Below, piece by piece: positions 6,520-9,563 of a stretch of 9,563 nucleotides of DNA. Below the pieces are notes generated by a model, which made no database searches, was not told where the DNA came from, and saw nothing but the letters and a program-made list of their open reading frames with translations. The stretch lies in the NCBI GenBank assembly GCA_910578505.1, contig CAJTPV010000063.1, forward strand, positions 1 to 9,563. The letters are read 5' to 3'. The number at the start of each line of letters is the position of its first letter. Position 1 is the stretch's first letter. Both the position numbers and the translations under genes were made by a program. Origin of the DNA: an uncultured Oscillospiraceae bacterium. Lineage in GTDB: Bacteria; Bacillota; Clostridia; Oscillospirales; Oscillospiraceae.

Positions 6520-7376
6520 ACCCCTTGAAAATTCGCAGTTTTCTGCTGGCCATGATGTTATGCGCCCTCTGCTGCGTTCCGGCCCACGCGCTGGAATACG
6601 ACTTTGACGCACCAGAGGATTACCTGTTCGGCCAGCCCACCAGCGATGACACCATCTACGAGTGGGAGAACCCCAACGTGGACCGGAGCAAGAACACGGC
6701 GCTGATCGCTCCCGGCTTCGGGACCCCCACCAGCTATCTGCCCAATTCCGGCGAGTACCTGACCCCAAACCTCGTCCCCGGCGCTCTCAGCGGCGGGCTG
6801 GTCAATCAGGTGGGCAGCGCCGGAGCCAACGCTACAGGCGGCGCAGCTGGCAGCTCTATCATCACCGGGGAGTATCCCTCGGTGGACACCAGCGGCAATT
6901 TCACCGTGACCCAGATCCCCGGCAGCCCCACGGACATCGCCCAGGGAAGTACCACTAGCGGCTACACCGAGGTGACGGACGATCTCTACCACTCGGACGG
7001 CAGCCTGGGAACGCTGAAGATCCCCGCTATCGGCCTGAGCGTCAAGGTGGTGCAGGGGACGGACAGCGCTGCGCTGAAGAAAGGCGCGGGCCACTTCACC
7101 AACACCAGCATCTGGGATGGCAACGCCTGCTTCGCCAGCCACAACCGCGGTACAAACAATTACTTCGGCAAGATCCACACCCTGGAGATGGGCGATACCA
7201 TCATCCTGACCACGGTGCTGGGAACCCGGACCTATGCAGTCACCAGCGTAGAGAAGGTTGGTGTCAATGACTCCAGCGGCACCGCCGCCACCACCGACAA
7301 CCGCGTGACGCTCTACACGTGCGTGATGGATCGGCCGGAGTACCGCTGGTGCGTCACCGCGATCCAGCAGGGATAA
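6516..7376 (+). CDS. Sortase (cysteine transpeptidase)
   Basis: Sortases cut a sorting signal on secreted proteins and join them to the cell wall or to each other. The sortase fold covers residues about 165-284. It begins with GTLKIPAIGLSVKVVQG and carries the three catalytic residues: His209 in ASHNRG, Cys269 in TLYTC, and Arg277 in EYRWCV. The N-terminus is a signal-peptide-like hydrophobic segment ending in AHA. A long Gly/Ser/Thr/Pro-rich linker (about 60-150) follows, and there is no C-terminal membrane helix. The class is uncertain; a D-like type is my best guess. ATG 6516 lies directly on AGGAG with no spacing, so TTG 6525, nine bases after the same site, may be the real start (N-terminus MKIRSF). 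The substrate is probably the large adhesin downstream. Confidence 0.88.
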   Translation: MNPLKIRSFLLAMMLCALCCVPAHALEYDFDAPEDYLFGQPTSDDTIYEWENPNVDRSKNTALIAPGFGTPTSYLPNSGEYLTPNLVPGALSGGLVNQVGSAGANATGGAAGSSIITGEYPSVDTSGNFTVTQIPGSPTDIAQGSTTSGYTEVTDDLYHSDGSLGTLKIPAIGLSVKVVQGTDSAALKKGAGHFTNTSIWDGNACFASHNRGTNNYFGKIHTLEMGDTIILTTVLGTRTYAVTSVEKVGVNDSSGTAATTDNRVTLYTCVMDRPEYRWCVTAIQQG

Positions 7377-7416
7377 AACTGTCTGCCGATTGTGTTCGAC
7401 TTTCCCCGCCTTCTGT

Positions 7417-7450
7417 GATATGGTTCGGTTTGCGAAAGCCCCACCATATT
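7417..7450. repeat. Hairpin with GNRA-type tetraloop between sortase and CAP genes
   Basis: ATATGGT (7418-7424) pairs with ACCATAT (7443-7449). After a 2x2 internal loop, GGTTT (7427-7431) pairs with AAGCC (7436-7440) closed by GCGA, a GNRA tetraloop. No T-run follows, so it is not a terminator. It ends 8 bases before the GGAGG of the next gene and might affect mRNA stability or translation. Confidence 0.6.
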
Positions 7451-7470
7451 ACGAAACGGAGGAATCGAGC

Positions 7471-8232
7471 ATGAAAAACAGAAAAATCCTGTCCCTGCTG
7501 CTGGCCGGAACCATGACCGCGGCTCTGCTGGCCGTCCCCGCCCAGGCGGCGGAGACCCCGTCCATCCGAGTGAGCAGCTACAAGGGGAACACCCTGGAGG
7601 TAGGAGAGCGCAGCGGCCTCATCATCGGCCCCAGCGGCATGGACTACACCGTAACCTCCAGCGACCCGGACACGGTGGCGGTGGAGCAAATCACCGGCTT
7701 TTGGGTAGCTGTCGCCAAGGGGGCGGGAACCGCGGAGATCGTCGCCGCCAACCGCGCCGGGGCGTCTGGAACCATGACGCTCACAGTCGGCTCCGCCAAT
7801 GCGCCCGCCAGCCCAGACAGCGCAAATCAGCCGGAAAACCTGGAGATACGGCAGGAGCTGATTCGCCTGATCAACCAGACCCGCAAGGCCAATGGCGTGT
7901 CGGAGCTGTCTGTCAGCGAGGCCCTGATGAATGCCGCCCAGGTCTGCTCTGACCGGCGCTATACCTGGCATCATACCAAAGAGGAGTGCGAGGCCGTCAT
8001 CGCCTCCGGATATCCCCACGGCTTCGGCACGAATCTGACCGTGTTCACCGGCGTGGCCGCGAAGGATACCGCCCAACACGCCCTCGAAAACTGGATCAGT
8101 TCGTCCGGCCATTTTGAAACCATGATCGAACCGGATTGTGACGGCATCGGCGTGGGCGTAACCGAGAGCGGCGGCGTAACCTACTGCTATATGTTCGTTG
8201 GCAGGCCAAATACCCAAAATCCATACGAATAA
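7471..8232 (+). CDS. Secreted Ig-like plus CAP-domain protein
   Basis: A 253-residue secreted protein. The signal peptide is residues 1-27 (MKNRKILSLLLAG, cleavage near AQAAE). Residues about 30-107 look like a bacterial Ig-like (Big_2) domain: VSSYKGNTLEVGE, then YTVTSSDPDTVAV, and a closing AGTAEIVAANRAGASGTMTL. Residues about 122-247 are a CAP (SCP/PR-1) domain, with LIRLINQTRKANGVSELSVSEALMNAA split over its first helices, WHH at 166-168, WISSSGHFETM with His214, and GIGVG near the end. These His residues are candidates for the usual CAP site. No cell-wall anchor is seen, so it is probably released or held by its Ig-like domain. CAP functions in bacteria are largely unknown. The ATG at 7471 was chosen because GGAGG lies 8 bases upstream and the signal peptide starts there. 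Confidence 0.84.
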   Translation: MKNRKILSLLLAGTMTAALLAVPAQAAETPSIRVSSYKGNTLEVGERSGLIIGPSGMDYTVTSSDPDTVAVEQITGFWVAVAKGAGTAEIVAANRAGASGTMTLTVGSANAPASPDSANQPENLEIRQELIRLINQTRKANGVSELSVSEALMNAAQVCSDRRYTWHHTKEECEAVIASGYPHGFGTNLTVFTGVAAKDTAQHALENWISSSGHFETMIEPDCDGIGVGVTESGGVTYCYMFVGRPNTQNPYE

Positions 8233-8251
8233 CGGAATACGAACCGGAACA

Positions 8252-8286
8252 GGTCTTTCAGCCCAGGCTGAAGGGCCTTTCCTTTT
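8252..8286 (+). terminator. Intrinsic terminator after the CAP-domain gene
   Basis: GGTCTTTCAGCC (8252-8263) pairs with GGCTGAAGGGCC (8266-8277) with two G-T wobbles and a tight loop. A T-rich tail follows (TTTCCTTTT, 8278-8286). It starts 20 bases after the stop codon. Some read-through into the adhesin gene is likely, as no strong promoter is seen in the 30 bases between. Confidence 0.75.
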
Positions 8287-8316
8287 GTCCAAAAAACGGA
8301 AAGGAGTTCTCACTGC

Positions 8317-9563
8317 ATGAACAAAAACCATTCATTTTTCACCCGTGTGACAGCCATGCTGCTGGCGCTGGTGTGTGTGCTGGGGCTGCTGCCCGCGACA
8401 GCCCTCGCTGCCCCGCCGGACACCGTCAAACTGGAGGACTGCACTTATAACGGCGTCCAGTATGACTCCCCGGCCCTGGGGACGTGCCGCCTGCAGCAGA
8501 TGCGCTTTGACTGCGGCGGCAAAAGCGCCATGGGCTTCTGCGCGGAAAAAGGCAAGGGCATGGGCCATTCCCTGGAGGGACACACTTGGGGCAATCCCCA
8601 ATCCATTACCGACCCCACCGTGACCACCATGATGGCCTACTTCTACGCCCACTCCACCGGCGTGTTCACCGATCAGGCCCACGCCCTGGGTGTGGACGAT
8701 GTGTGGGACAGCGACTACACCTGGACCATGAACGCCTGGGTGCAGGCCATCGTCTGGCGCTACAAGGCTGGTTCGCTCTCCGACCCTGTGACCGCCTGCG
8801 CTGAGGAGCTGATGTATGTCTACAACAACCTGGAGCACACGAACTACTCCAGCATTGATGACACGATGGACGGCAGATCGTTCCGTGACCGCGCCCAATA
8901 CATCCTCGACCTGGGGCAGCAGGGCGTGTGGGGCGAGTGCGAAGTCCGCGAGTATGCCTACACCGGCCCCGGCTCCAGCTACCATCCCGCAAATGACGTG
9001 CAGGCTGTCATGGTGGGCGAGCTGAATGTTATCCGCGAGAAATACGAGCTTACTATTAAAAAGGTAGACAGCACCAACCCCAATAAGGGCCTGTCCGGCG
9101 CGCGTTTCAAGGTAGCGTCCGAAAACGGCTCCTACTCCAAGGAGGTTGTAACAGGCCGTGACGGAACGGTCACCCTGTCCCCTCTGGACGCGGGTACCTA
9201 TGCGGTAACAGAGCTGGAGGCCCCGGAGGGCTACGAGATCGACAATCCTGGGCCTCAGTATGTTGTTCTGCCCAGCGGCAGCGATAAAACTGTGACCGTC
9301 ACCTTTACGGACACGCCTGAAATCACCGGCGAGGGCAGTATCCGCAAGGTGGACGCGGATAATCCCACCAAGGGTCTGGCCGGAGCAGTCATCAAGATCA
9401 CCGGCGTGGACAACGACTTCACCGGGACCTACGTCACCGGCGCGGGCGGCTACCTGACGGACGTGCCCTGGAAGGATATGCCCCTGGGCAGTTACACCGC
9501 AGAGGAGGTCACTCCCCCGGAAGGTTACACCAAAAGCCCTGATGTCAGCAAAACCAAGCAGAC
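8317..9563 (+). CDS. Large surface adhesin with thioester and Cna-B/SpaA-like domains, 5' part (runs off the window)
   Basis: The first 415 codons are visible and the frame stays open to the right edge. A signal peptide covers residues 1-32 (LLPATALAAP). Residues about 40-215 look like a thioester (TQXA-type) domain: Cys75 in MGFCAEKGKG and Gln143 in AWVQAIVWRY would form the internal thioester used by Gram-positive adhesins to bond covalently to target amines. At least two Cna-B/SpaA-like repeats follow. One spans about 243-333 (YELTIKKVD to VTELEAPEGY and VTFTDTP). The second starts near 341 (SIRKVDADNP to AEEVTPPEGY). The Lys and Glu residues in these motifs suit internal isopeptide bonds. 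AAGGAG lies 10 bases before the ATG. A C-terminal sorting signal would lie outside the window. With the sortase upstream, wall anchoring or pilus-like assembly is likely. Confidence 0.85.
   Translation, partial: MNKNHSFFTRVTAMLLALVCVLGLLPATALAAPPDTVKLEDCTYNGVQYDSPALGTCRLQQMRFDCGGKSAMGFCAEKGKGMGHSLEGHTWGNPQSITDPTVTTMMAYFYAHSTGVFTDQAHALGVDDVWDSDYTWTMNAWVQAIVWRYKAGSLSDPVTACAEELMYVYNNLEHTNYSSIDDTMDGRSFRDRAQYILDLGQQGVWGECEVREYAYTGPGSSYHPANDVQAVMVGELNVIREKYELTIKKVDSTNPNKGLSGARFKVASENGSYSKEVVTGRDGTVTLSPLDAGTYAVTELEAPEGYEIDNPGPQYVVLPSGSDKTVTVTFTDTPEITGEGSIRKVDADNPTKGLAGAVIKITGVDNDFTGTYVTGAGGYLTDVPWKDMPLGSYTAEEVTPPEGYTKSPDVSKTKQ

Noticed and set aside
5563..6768. 401-codon minus-strand frame across the surface protein and sortase genes
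   Set aside because: It spans two genes with clear signal peptides and start sites on the plus strand, and its composition is Gly/Val/Arg-rich without motifs.
7390..7470. Longer N-terminus for the CAP-domain protein
   Set aside because: It would put non-hydrophobic residues before a clean signal peptide and span the hairpin; GGAGG supports the ATG at 7471.
1..9563. CRISPR arrays, tRNA or rRNA genes
   Set aside because: No regularly spaced repeats and no cloverleaf or rRNA-like sequence were seen on either strand.

Overview
The window looks like the left flank and first genes of an integrative conjugative element (ICE) from a gut Firmicute, probably an Oscillospiraceae or Clostridiales relative. 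The reasons are the strong AGGAGG-type ribosome binding sites, the GC-rich and compact gene set, and the order: ribbon-helix-helix protein, unknown protein, toprim primase, ArdC/LtrC-like protein, then sortase and surface proteins. This order resembles Tn1549-like elements of these bacteria. The species cannot be named from the sequence.

Region 1 (1-1516, all minus strand) is a different, more AT-rich stretch. It holds the 5' part of a TetR-family regulator with a clear consensus promoter and a long palindromic operator. Behind it lies a wrecked large serine recombinase. Only its zinc-ribbon, coiled-coil and C-terminal parts remain. The catalytic half is missing beyond about 1487, and a frameshift near 566-577 separates the last ~36 codons. 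The simplest reading is that the element on the right inserted into, or recombined across, this older recombinase gene.

Region 2 (1517-1847) is a 331-base gap without a convincing gene. It carries several short dyads and a terminator-like structure with two competing hairpins.

Region 3 (1848-5494, plus strand) is a DNA-handling block: a tandem ribbon-helix-helix protein, an unrecognised 390-residue protein, a toprim/DUF3991-like primase-type protein, and an ArdC/LtrC-like protein whose HExxH-type site reads AEIAH. Two of the gaps hold strong GC-rich hairpins that share the same apical sequence, CATCCCAATC followed by GGAT.

Region 4 (5542-9563, plus strand) is a cell-surface block: a secreted protein held by a C-terminal membrane helix, a sortase with visible His/Cys/Arg residues, a secreted Ig-like plus CAP-domain protein, and the start of a large adhesin. 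The adhesin has a signal peptide, a probable thioester domain (Cys75 and Gln143) and at least two Cna-B/SpaA-like repeats, and runs off the right edge. Together these genes suggest a surface-attachment module carried by the conjugative element, used either for donor-recipient contact or for host attachment.
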